Assembly: GCF_036250695.1 (NCBI RefSeq)
Contig: NZ_CP109427.1
Span: forward strand, 8,432,001 to 8,496,000
Source: Streptomyces sp. NBC_01497
Lineage (GTDB): Bacteria; Actinomycetota; Actinomycetes; Streptomycetales; Streptomycetaceae
Direction: 5' to 3'
DNA: 64,000 nucleotides
The notes below the pieces were generated by a model. It was given only the letters and a program-made list of their open reading frames with translations, searched no databases and was not told the origin of the DNA. The translations under genes were made by a program, and so were the position numbers. This document shows positions 36,027-45,024 of this stretch, piece after piece. The stretch's first letter is position 1. The number at the start of each line of letters is the position of its first letter.

Positions 36027-37419
36027 GCTGACCCTCGCGGACGCGTCCGGCGCGATAGCCCGACGGGAGCTCTCCCCGGTCGAGTTGACCGAGTCGGTGC
36101 TCGAACGGCTCACCGCGGTCGACGACCGGTTGTGCGCCTACGTCGCCGTCGCGGGGGAGACGGCACTGAGGTCGGCCGCCCGGGCCGAGCGTGAGATCGC
36201 CGCCGGCCGCCGGCGCGGCCCGCTGCACGGCATCCCCATGACGCTCAAGGACATGATCGACGTCGAGGGCCTGCCGACGTCGGCGAGTTCCCAAGTACGG
36301 TCGGGACACGTCGCGAAACAGGACAGCGCCGTGGCGGCCCGGCTGGACGAGGCCGGGGCAGTGTTCCTCGGCAAGACCCACACCCACGAGTTCGCCTCCG
36401 GTCTGATCACGCCGCAGACGCACAACGCCTGGGACCAGGACCGGATCGCCGGCGGATCCAGCGGGGGATCGGCTGTGGCCGTCGCCGCGGGAGCGGCCAC
36501 CTTCGCGCTGGGCACGGACACGGCCGGGTCGGTCCGTGTTCCGTCCGCCCTCAACGGCGTGGTGGGGCTCAAGCCCACGTACGGTCTGATCCCCCTGACC
36601 GGAGTGACCTCACTTTCCTGGTCGCTCGACCACGTCGGCCCGATCACCCGCACGGTGCGGGACGCGGCCCTCGTACTGGCCGCTGTCGCGGGACACGACC
36701 CGGGGGACCCGGCGAGCCGTGTCACCGTCCCGGCGCTCGCCGCGGCCGGTGACGAGGAGGCCCCGCAGGACCTGGCGGGCGTCAGGGTCGGGGTGCCGCG
36801 CACCTACTACTTCGACCACGTCACCGCCGAGGTGGAGACCATCGTCCGCGCGGCCGTGGAGCAACTCGCCCAGCTGGGCGCGGAGCTGGTCGAGGTCGAG
36901 ATCCCGATGGCGCGTCACATGCTGGCCGTCGGGACCGGGCTGTTGGTTCCCGAGGCGAGCGCGTACCACGAGGAAATGCTGCGCGCGACGCCGGACCTCT
37001 ACAGCCCCGAGCTCCGCCTCGTGCTGGAGGCCGGCGCGCTCGTTCCCGCGGTGGACTACCTGCGGGCCCAGCGTGCGCGGACGATGATGCGCGAGGCGTG
37101 GTCGGACCTGTTCCGCCGGGTCGACGTGATCGCCGCTCCCACCGTGCCCATGGCAGCCGTCCCGTCCGGGCAGCAGAGCATGGAATGGCCGGATGGCACC
37201 GTGGAGTCCGTCTCCGACGCATGTCTGCGCCTGTGCGCGCCCGCCAACATCACCGGAGTGCCCGCCCTGAGCCTGCCCGCCGGATACGACGGCGCCGGCA
37301 TGCCCGTCGGCATGCAGCTCATCGGGCGCCCGCTGGACGAGGCGAAGGTGCTGCGCGTGGGGCGCGCCTATGAGGCGACCAACGAGTTCCGGGGCGGCCT
37401 CGCCCCGATCGGAGCGTAG
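36013..37419 (+). CDS. Amidase (amidase-signature family)
   Basis: 468 residues. The Ser-cisSer-Lys triad is visible: Lys in PMTLKDMIDVEG, the cis-Ser in the signature AGGSSGGSAVAVAAG, and the nucleophile Ser in TDTAGSVRVPSALNG. GLKPTYGLIPLTG follows as usual, and the C-terminus has PALSLPAGYDGAGMPVGMQL. The family hydrolyses amides such as biuret, allophanate or aryl-amides; the substrate is not predictable. The AtzG-like partner suggests relatives of AtzE/biuret-type hydrolases. Confidence 0.9.
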   Translation: MQPFELTLADASGAIARRELSPVELTESVLERLTAVDDRLCAYVAVAGETALRSAARAEREIAAGRRRGPLHGIPMTLKDMIDVEGLPTSASSQVRSGHVAKQDSAVAARLDEAGAVFLGKTHTHEFASGLITPQTHNAWDQDRIAGGSSGGSAVAVAAGAATFALGTDTAGSVRVPSALNGVVGLKPTYGLIPLTGVTSLSWSLDHVGPITRTVRDAALVLAAVAGHDPGDPASRVTVPALAAAGDEEAPQDLAGVRVGVPRTYYFDHVTAEVETIVRAAVEQLAQLGAELVEVEIPMARHMLAVGTGLLVPEASAYHEEMLRATPDLYSPELRLVLEAGALVPAVDYLRAQRARTMMREAWSDLFRRVDVIAAPTVPMAAVPSGQQSMEWPDGTVESVSDACLRLCAPANITGVPALSLPAGYDGAGMPVGMQLIGRPLDEAKVLRVGRAYEATNEFRGGLAPIGA

Positions 37420-37469
37420 GACGCCCCACAGGGCGAGTCGTGCCGCAACTTGACGCCGACTGTTGAAGG

Positions 37470-37501
37470 GGTGGTGGCCGCCCGTGACGGGGGCCACCAC
37501 C
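37470..37501 (+). terminator. Hairpin after the amidase
   Basis: GGTGGTGGCC (37470-37479) pairs with GGCCACCACC (37492-37501), and the loop can pair further (CCC/GGG). It starts 50 bp past the stop. Confidence 0.75.
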
Positions 37502-38012
37502 CGGACGTTTCGGACGGGACGCGCGTTCAGCCGCGTGTCGCCGCAGGCATCCCGGACCCTCGGATCGTCCGTCGAAGTCGCCCCCTGCGACCGTCTCCCA
37601 TGGGCGCCGCTGCCCGCTGCCCGCGCTTGTGGTGCGGTCGAGCGCCGTGACCTGTCGCGGTGGTTCGGCCGAGGCGCTGAACTGCTCGGACGGCCTTCGG
37701 CGGCCTCATGCTCGACGCTGGGTCGCGAAGACCCAACGGTAGCCCCCAGCGCCTCGTTCGGTGACGGTAGACCAGGGACCGCTGCTGCAGGGGCGATCGG
37801 CCGTGTTCCAGTCGACCGCGGACAGCTGTGGGTATGGCCGATCGGTGTGACGGCCGGCGGTGGCTGTGGGTGGGCAGCGTCTGGTCGATGTGTCGTCGCA
37901 TCGTGGGTGGGGTGGTTCGGTAGGCAGCACCGAGCGGAAGATCGAGGAGGGGTTCGCGCAGCTTCAGCAGAGGTTGGTGCGCGCCGTGCCGAGGTGCTGA
38001 CGCACGCCGAGG
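37502..38012. other. No supported gene
   Basis: Mixed open frames without motifs; the right end (from about 37900) may be the frameshifted upstream part of the DUF6000-like fragment that follows. Confidence 0.35.
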
Positions 38013-38279
38013 GTGATCACTTCGTCGTCGAGTACGTACCTGGATCGCTACCTGCGTCGGCCCGACCTCGCCTACGACCAGCCGACGGCCGTGGGCGCCC
38101 TGGCCTACACCGACTCCGCCCTGCACGGTGACCGGGCCGGCCGCCTCCTCCAGGAAGGCGGGCTGTGGCGGCAGTGGTTCCAGGATGCGCCCCACATGCA
38201 CGGCGACGACGGTGTCTCCACCTACATGGGCGGCATCCGCCTCGCCTGCGCCGTCATCGACGAATGCTCCGCCACCTGA
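38013..38279 (+). pseudogene. DUF6000-like C-terminal fragment
   Basis: YLDRYLRRPDLAYDQPTAVG then ALAYTDSALHGDRAGRLLQE and GLWRQWFQDAP match the end of actinobacterial DUF6000-type proteins. Upstream coding (for example EVLTHAEGDHFVVEY) is in another frame, so the gene is broken. Function unknown. Confidence 0.4.
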
Positions 38280-38345
38280 TCCCTTTGGTTTGTTTTGTTC
38301 GAGTTCAGGACTCGGGCTCGTCGTTTGTGACGCGACGCACCTCGG

Positions 38346-38795
38346 TCATGCCAGCAGGACTCGCTTGCGGAGGAGTTCGAAGCCGACGCGGCCGAACGAC
38401 TGGCGCTTGAGCACCTTGATGCGGTTGACGTGGCCTTCGACGACGCCTGAGTTCCAGGGGAGGGTGAGACCGGCAGTGGCGGTGTCACGATCGCGGTCGA
38501 TGCCTGCTGCGAGGGTGTGGAGGCTGGGGAGGTCGTCTTGTCTTACGGCGGCGAGCCAGTCGGGCAGGAGTTCGCCCCGGCGCTCGGTGAGCATGGTCGC
38601 GAAAGACCGGACGTGCCTGGTGAGGGCGTCGATTTCGGGGCAGTTGGCCCGGACGTGCTTCAGGCGAAGCCGTTCGGCCGCGGCCAACGTCGACCCCGAC
38701 GCGTCGATCCGCCCCGACTCGGCGCCCGTGCACGAGCGTGACGCTTCCGCGAACGCCTCCTTTCGGACAGCATCAGGCAGCAGACTCACCCTCAC
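38346..38795 (-). pseudogene. ISL3-family transposase C-terminal fragment
   Basis: About 150 codons ending WNSGVVEGHVNRIKVLKRQS then FGRVGFELLRKRVLLA. The GVVEGHVNRIK block is the ISL3 signature with the catalytic Glu. The N-terminal two thirds of the transposase is absent. Confidence 0.85.
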
Positions 38796-38948
38796 GGCCT
38801 TCGTCGTGGTCAGGTGGACCTTGGTCGGAGCACATGATCAGACGAAGGCAGCCACCACGTCCGGCGAATCCCCATGCGAGCAAATCCGTTCGAGACGCCA
38901 TTCGAGATCGTGGCACCATGTACGGCGTGACGACCAACCGAAAGGTCC

Positions 38949-39347
38949 ATGCCGCGTAGACGGCCAGGACAGATCCGTGCCGGCGCCCCCGGCAGCCACC
39001 TGACAACGGGTGCAAAGCCAGTCATCGACGGCCTGTCTTCGCGTGCACTGTCCGATATCAGCCGTCTCGAGCGCACCCGCAACTATCTGCAGCCAGGCGA
39101 TGTCAGCACAGCTGTGGGCCTGTGGATGAACTACGTCCATCAGCCCGAGCGGGATCTGTGGCACGACTACGAGTGGGGCAACGTGCATTGGTACTGCTGC
39201 GGCAACCCCCTCGAATCCCGAGCCCTCTTCGGCACCGTGATGCAGGCCCTGTTACCCCGAAGTGTCCGCGAACTTCAGAAGGTTGTCAGCCGGTCAGACG
39301 CCGTCTGGAACCGTCAATCCCCGCCCTATGACGCGGACGGTAGATAA
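38949..39347 (+). CDS. Conserved hypothetical protein
   Basis: Up to 132 residues; conserved-looking core GLWMNYVHQPERDLWHDYEW followed by GNVHWYCCGNPLESRALF and a helical C-terminus (LPRSVRELQKVVSRSDAVWN). It resembles small Streptomyces hypotheticals with the D-L-W-x-D-Y-E-W motif. The true start may be the GTG-type valine at VIDGLSS rather than 38949. Role unknown. Confidence 0.55.
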   Translation: MPRRRPGQIRAGAPGSHLTTGAKPVIDGLSSRALSDISRLERTRNYLQPGDVSTAVGLWMNYVHQPERDLWHDYEWGNVHWYCCGNPLESRALFGTVMQALLPRSVRELQKVVSRSDAVWNRQSPPYDADGR

Positions 39348-39460
39348 GAACAAGCTCAGTGCGTGTTTCTGATTCCTGATTCTGGGTGGCCTGGAATCCT
39401 ACGCCGCCACCGGCTCGGCCCCTTCCCTGGCATCCACACTGCCGCAAAGGGGGGCGCAGT

Positions 39461-40273
39461 TCAGGACAGCGGGTGGCGGGAGACGAAGTCGGTGATGGTC
39501 CGGGCGACCAGGTCGGGGTCCTCCAACGGGAGGCTGTGGCTGACGCCGGGCAGGACCGCGCTCTCGGTGTCAGGGATGTACCGCGCAAGGTGCGCGGCCC
39601 GGGCGCGGTGCGGGGTGTTGCGCTGCTCGCCCACCGCCCCGACGGCAAGTAGCACGGGAACGCCGATCGCGCGCATTTCGTCTGGCCCGAAGGACCACGC
39701 CGCGAACGCCGGGCCCTCGGCCGCGAAGAAGTACGGGGTGTTGTCGACAGCTCGGTGCAGACCAGCCTCGCCCAGCTCGCGGGTGAAGACATCGCGGTAG
39801 CCCGGCCCAGACAGGCTGCTCATGAATTCGTCGAAGGCCCGCTCGTAGTTCCCTTCCTTCGCTGCGGCGATCGCGCGGGGCATGCCGGGCATCGCCGGTT
39901 CGTCAGGGGCGTACGGGAAGGCGGTCTCGAGCAGGGCCAGCGTGCCCACCAGCTCGGGATGGGCATTGGTCAACTGCAGGGCCACACCGCCACCGGCCGA
40001 GTGCCCGACCACGTGAGCCCTTTCGGTGCCGACGGCGCGCACCACCGCGGCCGCGTGGTCGGCATAGGCGACGACGCTCGCGCCGCCAGTCAGATCCTCG
40101 CTTTCCCCGTAGCCGGTCCGCTGCATCGTGACGACCTGGTATCCCGGCATGCGGGAGGCGACAGGCGTGAACCAGTCCGGCGAGAAGCCGCCGTGCAGGA
40201 GCAGCACCGTCTCGCCGTTCCCCGTGACGGTGAAGACGATGCGGGCGTCGGGCAGGTCCAGCTGCCTCTTCAT
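39461..40273 (-). CDS. Alpha/beta hydrolase
   Basis: 270 residues. Oxyanion loop LLLHGGFSPDWF, nucleophile elbow VVGHSAGGGVALQL (Ser in GHSAG), acid near LLAVGAVGEQRN and His in LPGVSHSLPLEDPD. The N-terminus is VTGNGETVLLLHGG. Typical of esterase/lactonase-type hydrolases; substrate unknown. ATG 40273 has GGAG 6 nt upstream. It is divergent from the broken alcohol dehydrogenase; the about 300-bp gap is relatively AT-rich and likely holds promoters. Confidence 0.85.
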   Translation of the reverse strand: MKRQLDLPDARIVFTVTGNGETVLLLHGGFSPDWFTPVASRMPGYQVVTMQRTGYGESEDLTGGASVVAYADHAAAVVRAVGTERAHVVGHSAGGGVALQLTNAHPELVGTLALLETAFPYAPDEPAMPGMPRAIAAAKEGNYERAFDEFMSSLSGPGYRDVFTRELGEAGLHRAVDNTPYFFAAEGPAFAAWSFGPDEMRAIGVPVLLAVGAVGEQRNTPHRARAAHLARYIPDTESAVLPGVSHSLPLEDPDLVARTITDFVSRHPLS

Positions 40274-40571
40274 CGTGCTCCATCCCACTGCGCTCTGTAT
40301 GCACCGATACGGCACGAGGCATGCCGCAGGCTTTCTCACGGTCCGGCGAGGCCCGGGCCAGAGCCGCACAAAACATGATGATCAGGTATGAACCGGAGGA
40401 TATCAGCGTGACCCATAGAGGGGGTCGGACACGCCCGTGGATACAGGAAGCGAGCGGTAAATATAAGGCACGAATAATCACATTACGCACGGTTTAGGCT
40501 CATACTGTTCGCCAACGAGCCGACGGGGGACCGACCGGGGCGCGGAACATCCAGGATCGGAAGGCCTCACT

Positions 40572-41490
40572 GTGAGTGACCAGAGGCGAGCCGTGCGGGT
40601 TGCCGGGCCCGAAGGGGAGTTGACCGTCACCACGACCAGTGCCTCGGGGCCCGCTCCGGGCCAGGTGCGGATCGCGGTGGGTGCGTGCGGGCTCTGTCAC
40701 TCCGATGCTCCGGCTGGAGGTCGGGCAGCGCGTCGCGGCCGACCCTTTCACGGGGTCCTGCGGGCGCTGTGAAGCGTGCCGGTCCGGGGACAGCGACAAT
40801 TGCCCTGAGGGCCGCATCCCGGGCGTCGCCTATCCCGGTGGATGCGCTGAGTCGGTCGTCGTCCCGGCCAACGGCGTGTCACGCGTCCCCGACGAGATCG
40901 ACGACCGCGACACGTCCGTGCTCGCCTGCACGGGAGTCAGCGCCTTCAACGCCCTGCAGAAGAGCGGTCCCAGGCCGGGCGAGGTGGTGGCCGTCCTGGG
41001 CATCGGTGGTGTCGGGCACATGTCGATCCAGATGGCCGCACGAATGGGTTTCGTCACGGTGGCGGTCTCCCGCGGGCGGGACAAGGAGGATCTGGACCGA
41101 CGGCTTGGCGCCGACCACTTCGTCGACGGCTCGGCCCAGGACCTCGACGAGGAACTACGCCGACTCGGCGGAGCGCAGCTCATCGTCTCCACGACCACGG
41201 AGGCCGCAGCCGTCTCCGGCGCGATCGAGGGCCTCAAGCGCCGAGGGGAGATGGTCATGATCGGCATCCCCCAGGAGAACCTGTCTCTCAACGCCCTGCA
41301 GCTCATCACGAACACACGCAGCATCACCGGTCTGATCTCCGGGACGCCCCTGGACCGGGAGCAGGCATTCGGTTTCGCGGTGGCGGAAGATATCCGCCCC
41401 ATGTTCTAAAAGTTCCGCCTCGAACAGGCCAGCCAGGCGTACGAGAAGATGCTTGCCGGCCACCTGCGCTTCCGAGCGGTGCTGGTACCC
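40572..41490 (+). pseudogene. Zinc alcohol dehydrogenase with deletion, frameshift and stop
   Basis: The first frame reads VRIAVGACGLCHSDA, the catalytic-zinc Cys loop. The next about 35 residues, which should hold the GHE zinc motif, are deleted, and the frame shifts. The second frame continues LEVGQRVAADPFTGSCGRCE (structural zinc cysteines) and VVAVLGIGGVGHMSIQMAAR (NAD site). TAA at 41407 then interrupts it before FRLEQASQAYEKMLAGHLRF. Three independent lesions make it nonfunctional. Confidence 0.85.
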
Positions 41491-41565
41491 AGTGGTTCAG
41501 CGCTACGTCCGGCAATGACGTAGAGCCCCTGACCTCGCTGCGGACAGTGCACCGCTGACATTAAG

Positions 41566-41650
41566 CGGGTGGGTAGTTGGTGCGGGGGAGGGGTGTGGGC
41601 TGGGGTGTTGGTGGTTGGGTGAGAAGGGTGGTGGGGTGGACCTTGGTGGT
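41566..41650 (+). repeat. G/T-rich tract with many GGG runs
   Basis: About 85 bases of the plus strand are almost all G and T with repeated GGG and GGGG runs, an extreme strand asymmetry for this window. It could form G-quadruplexes. It lies just before the 5' end of the group II intron. Confidence 0.6.
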
Positions 41651-42265
41651 CTTGTGTCCTGAACATGAAAGGGAGTTGGTTGTAGGACCGCTTCTGGAAA
41701 TGGTGCTGTGCGAAAGATGAAGGTATGGCCCTTCAGAGTCGCCCTGCGGGGGGAGGCTCTAAACCGCCTCATGCTGCGTTGGCTGAAGACCGTCGTGGTG
41801 AGCGATGAGGAGAAGGCGTCGTAAGAGGCGTCAGGTGGGGATCGGAAAGGCGAACGCAAGTGAATCGCTGCTGACGTGTCGAAAAAGATAAAGACGGCAT
41901 CGAAACCGGGGTGTGACCACTATCCCGGGATGAGCCTGGCGGGTTCCCGTTTATTGGCCAGGTGGTGTCCGGCATGTAGGTGACGCGAGTCCGGTCTGCT
42001 GCTTTCGTACGGAACAGGAGAAGGCAGGTCCCGATACTGCCCGGTGGGTAGTGGGCGAGAGGAAGTACCCCGAGCAGCAGAAACTGTGAGGGGCAGAGTA
42101 CCGACGCGGGGCCTGCTGGCGGACCGGTCCGTAGTAGTGATGAAGCCTCTTAACGGAGGTGGAGCGAAGGGGCCGGGTTGTTCGTGACTGAGTTGATCGC
42201 ATCAACCAGACAGTGAGCCTTTGCCAACTTGCGCCCGGTAGCGGCTCAGTTGGTTCGACACATGA

Positions 42266-42326
42266 GTGAAGCCTCTGGTAGACGGGTTCACGACCAAGAT
42301 CACCCGATACCCACCAGAGGCTTCAC
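42266..42326 (+). promoter_or_regulatory. Hairpin that buries the transposase ribosome site
   Basis: GTGAAGCCTCTGGT (42266-42279) pairs perfectly with ACCAGAGGCTTCAC (42313-42326). The 3' arm contains the GAGG ribosome site and ends immediately before the GTG start codon at 42327. Transcripts reading in from outside would fold this and block translation, a known safeguard in other IS elements. Confidence 0.65.
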
Positions 42327-43097
42327 GTGCTTGTCTACCGGTGCGGGCTGGACGTGTCCAGTCGGTCCTTGACGTACCTCGCCACTCGTCTGCGCGAACA
42401 CCGTCGCCGGATCGGAAGCCGCTGGCGCCGGCTATCGGTCAGCCGTCAAGCTCTGCTGGTGTTGGCGCATCTGCGCAACGGGACTACGTACGCCCAGCTC
42501 GCAGCGGGTTTCGAGATTGGGACGAGCACGGTCTACCGCTACATCAGCGAGGCCGTCGACCTCCTGGCCGCCCTCGCACCGACCCTCGACGAGGCTGTCC
42601 AAGCCGCATCGACGAAGGCTTACGTCCTGCTCGACGGGACTCTCCTGCCCATCGACCGGATCGCTGCCGACCGGCCCTACTACTCCGGCAAGCACAAGGG
42701 ACACGGCATGAACGTGCAGGTCATCGCCGACCCGTTCGGCCGGCTGCTGTGGGCCTCGCCGGCACTGCCTGGGGCCGTCCACGACGTTCGCGCAGCCCGG
42801 GAACACGGCATCATCGATGCTCTTGACCAGGCCCACCTCCCCTGCTGGGCGGACAAGGGCTACCAAGGCGCCGGCGGCACGATCCGGGTCCCCTTCCGCG
42901 GCCGATGGGAGGCTCTCTCCGCCGGTCAGCAGGCCGTGAACCGATCTCAGGCCAAGATCCGAGCCCTCGTCGAGCAAGCCATGGCCACCCTCAAGTCCTG
43001 GCGACTACTCCGCAAACTTCGCTGCTCGACCACACGCATCACCGGCCTCGTCCAGGCCGTACTCACCCTGCATCACGCCAGCTCAACCGCAGGTTGA
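42327..43097 (+). CDS. IS5-family (DDE_Tnp_4) transposase, intact
   Basis: 256 residues. N-terminal HTH: LRNGTTYAQLAAGFEIGTST then VYRYISEAVDLL. DDE domain: VLLDGTLLPIDRIAADRPYY (first Asp), LPGAVHDVRAAREHGI (second Asp) and ALVEQAMATLKSWRLLRKL (Glu). GTG 42327 is the start. No frameshift or stop is seen, so this element may still be active. It is nested in a group II intron, so it arrived after the intron. Confidence 0.88.
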   Translation: MLVYRCGLDVSSRSLTYLATRLREHRRRIGSRWRRLSVSRQALLVLAHLRNGTTYAQLAAGFEIGTSTVYRYISEAVDLLAALAPTLDEAVQAASTKAYVLLDGTLLPIDRIAADRPYYSGKHKGHGMNVQVIADPFGRLLWASPALPGAVHDVRAAREHGIIDALDQAHLPCWADKGYQGAGGTIRVPFRGRWEALSAGQQAVNRSQAKIRALVEQAMATLKSWRLLRKLRCSTTRITGLVQAVLTLHHASSTAG

Positions 43098-44295
43098 AAA
43101 AGCCTCAGTGTCTGGGAGGAGTTCGGTGAGCCAGTTGAAGTCTCAGATCAAGCCGTTTGATGTTTCTAAGTGGGAAGTCAAGGAGGCGTGGGAGGAAGTC
43201 AGAGCGAACAGAGGCGCGCCCGGCGTGGACGGCCAGAGTATCGACGCGTTCGAGAAATACCTGAAGAGTAATCTGTACAAGGTCTGGAACCGCATGTCAT
43301 CGGGCTCCTACTTCCCGCCTCCGGTGCGTGCGGTTGCTATTCCCAAGTCGCACGGAAATGGAACGAGGATGCTCGGCATTCCCGCCGTCTCCGACCGTGT
43401 GGCTCAGACCGTTGTGGCACGGCATCTGATGCGGAGGGTGGAGCCTATTTTCCATCCAGACAGCTATGGATATCGGCCAGGTCGGTCCGCTTTGGACGCG
43501 GTAGGGAAGTGCCGGGAACGCTGCTGGAAGCGGGACTGGGTGATGGAGTTCGACATCACCAAGTTCTTCGACAGCGTGCCCTGGGACCTGCTGGTCAAGG
43601 CGGTGGATGCGCACACCGACGCCGTCTGGGTGAAACTATATGTCCGGCGTTGGCTCAAAGCCCCGCTGGCCATGCCCGATGGCACTCTGCTGCAACGGGA
43701 ACGCGGAACCCCGCAAGGGGCTCCAGTTTCTCCTGTGTTGGCGAACCTGTTCCTGCACTACGCGTTCGACACCTGGATGGCACGGGAGTTCCCGAACATC
43801 TGGTTCGAGCGGTATGCGGACGATGCAGTCTTGCACTGCGTCACCGAGCGCCAGGCCCGGACGGTGCTGGCCGCGCTCGTGGACAGGATGGCTGAGGTCG
43901 GGCTGCACCTGCACCCGGACAAGACCCGGATTTTGCAGGGACGGACGACGCCAAAGAGCATTCGAGCATACGGCGTTCACCTTCCTCGGATACACGTTCC
44001 GAGCCAGACAGAACCAGGATCGATACGGCAAGTCATTCCAGTCGTTCGACCCCGCTGTCAGCAAAGACGCCCTGAAGAAGATGGGACGGGAAGTGCGGTC
44101 TTGGCGTTTGCACACCCGGTCCGATCTGTCCTTCCGAGAGCTTGCCCGAAGGACCAACCCTGTCGTGGCCGGCTGGATCAACTACTACGGACGGTTCAGA
44201 CCGTGGGAGCTGAATCCCTTCTTGATGCGTATCAACTCCTATCTGGTGCGCTGGATCCGCCAGAAGTACAAACGGCTTGCGGCCGAACGGAAAGC

Positions 44296-44850
44296 TGAGC
44301 CGAGGCGCGATGATTGACACCAAGGCAGCCTTGGTGTCACTCCGCGTCGAAGCCTGGCTCTGCCGAGGACTTGGTTCTGGCAACGCCGGTGCACGCCAGT
44401 ACTGCGGTAGCGGCGGCGTTGAGGAAGAGCATGAATGTCCAGGACGCGTCCGCAGTGTCGATGCGCCCGATACGGATGGGCTTTTCAGCTGCCTGGGAGA
44501 GGAGGTCGACGGTGGCGGAGAGGGCCAGCGTCGGCTGTCCGCGCTTTTGGGTGGAGCGGAGCCGGCCCCGGTAGATGCCTGCGAGCTCATTGGCGGGAAC
44601 CAGGCCATCCCAGACGATGAAGGTCCCCCCGGTGATCAACGCGTCGCGCGCAGGGCCACATGCGGTCGTCTGCTCGCCGAGCATGTCGGTCAGGTCGTCG
44701 CGTATCACACCGCGGCCGGGTGGCAGGAGAGCCGCTGATGCAGAGTCTGTGACAAGTGGCCTGCCTTCCAGGTGACAACCAGGCTGCTTCGACCCGGTCT
44801 TTCGCCAGCGTAATCGGCTTTGCCGGTGACAACCATCGTGCTTCGGCAGA
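44296..44850. mobile_element. 555-bp element with 5-bp target duplication
   Basis: Flanked by AAAGC at 44291-44295 and 44851-44855. The ends match inversely at 20 of the first 26 positions (TGAGCCGAGGCGCGATG versus TCTGCCGAAGCACGATG). Removing it plus one AAAGC restores the maturase frame exactly (RLAAERKA then IAKMLEIAQRYPRM), which proves insertion. The right end has three TTGTCAC-type direct repeats; the left end has a 10-bp hairpin (GACACCAAGG-CAG-CCTTGGTGTC). No transposase is encoded, so it moved with help from elsewhere. Family not recognised. Confidence 0.8.
44337..44708 (-). CDS. Hypothetical protein carried by the 555-bp element
   Basis: 123 residues from GTG 44708 (VIRDDLTDMLGEQTT), middle TFIVWDGLVPANELAGIYRG, end SWTFMLFLNAAATAVLACTG then a stop. 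Composition is protein-like but no family is recognised. It fills two thirds of the mobile element. It could be a captured gene piece or a real passenger. Confidence 0.4.
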   Translation of the reverse strand: MIRDDLTDMLGEQTTACGPARDALITGGTFIVWDGLVPANELAGIYRGRLRSTQKRGQPTLALSATVDLLSQAAEKPIRIGRIDTADASWTFMLFLNAAATAVLACTGVARTKSSAEPGFDAE

Positions 44851-44955
44851 AAAGCCATCGCGAAAATGCTGGAGATCGCCCAGCGATACCCCCGCATGTT
44901 CGCGCACTGGCGCTGCACCGTCGCAGCTGTGATGACCTGACGATCAGAACGACAA

Positions 44956-44989
44956 GAGCCGTGTAACGGGAGACTGTTACGCACGGTTC
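44956..44989 (+). ncRNA. Group II intron domain V
   Basis: 34 nt, GAGCCGTG ... CACGGTTC, with an internal TAACG/TGTTACG stem and GGAGAC loop. The AGC catalytic triad lies in the 5' strand (AGCC). The placement 15 nt after the maturase stop and just before the domain VI stem is canonical. Confidence 0.88.
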
Positions 44990-45024
44990 TGTGAGAGCCG
45001 GGAGGTGAGATTCCTCCCGGCTAC

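Larger units (their letters stand above)
42206..43115 (+). mobile_element. IS5-type insertion sequence inside the intron
   Basis: Imperfect inverted ends of about 28 bp: CCAGACAGTGAGCCTTTGCC at 42206 versus CCAGACACTGAGGCTTTTTC read inward from 43115. 910 bp with one transposase gene. No target duplication could be recognised. It sits directly upstream of the maturase ribosome site. Confidence 0.75.
43126..44940 (+). pseudogene. Group II intron reverse transcriptase/maturase, broken
   Basis: From GTG 43126 (GGAGGA site 43115-43120) the RT domain is clear: NRGAPGVDGQSIDAF, AIPKSHGNGTRMLGIPAVSD, the palm motif ERYADDAVLHC, and GTPQGAPVSPVLANL. Near 43935 a one-base slip moves the homology to the next frame (EHTAFTFLGYTFRARQNQDR, then the maturase X domain NPVVAGWINYYGRF). 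At 44295 a 555-bp element interrupts the C-terminus. Reading resumes after its 5-bp duplication with AIAKMLEIAQRYPRMFAHWR and ends at TGA 44940. Without the insertion and slip the protein would be about 420 residues, a normal length. Confidence 0.85.
41708..45024 (+). mobile_element. Group II intron, carrying two nested insertions
   Basis: The 5' end is placed at GTGCG (41708), the bacterial group II 5' consensus. The body holds a reverse transcriptase/maturase gene (43126-44940), a clear domain V (44956-44989) and a 10-bp domain VI stem (44996-45005 with 45013-45022) ending CTAC at 45024. The total is 3317 bp. Removing an IS (42206-43115) and a 555-bp element plus its duplication leaves about 1.85 kb, a normal size for a bacterial intron. 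Splicing and mobility are probably lost because the maturase is broken. Confidence 0.8.

Noticed and set aside
36610..37500. 296-codon open frame antisense to the amidase
   Set aside because: Shadow frame over a well-supported amidase.
42200..43125. Target duplication for the IS5-type element
   Set aside because: Flanks (ending TCAA on the left, beginning GAGGA on the right) do not match at any length I tried.
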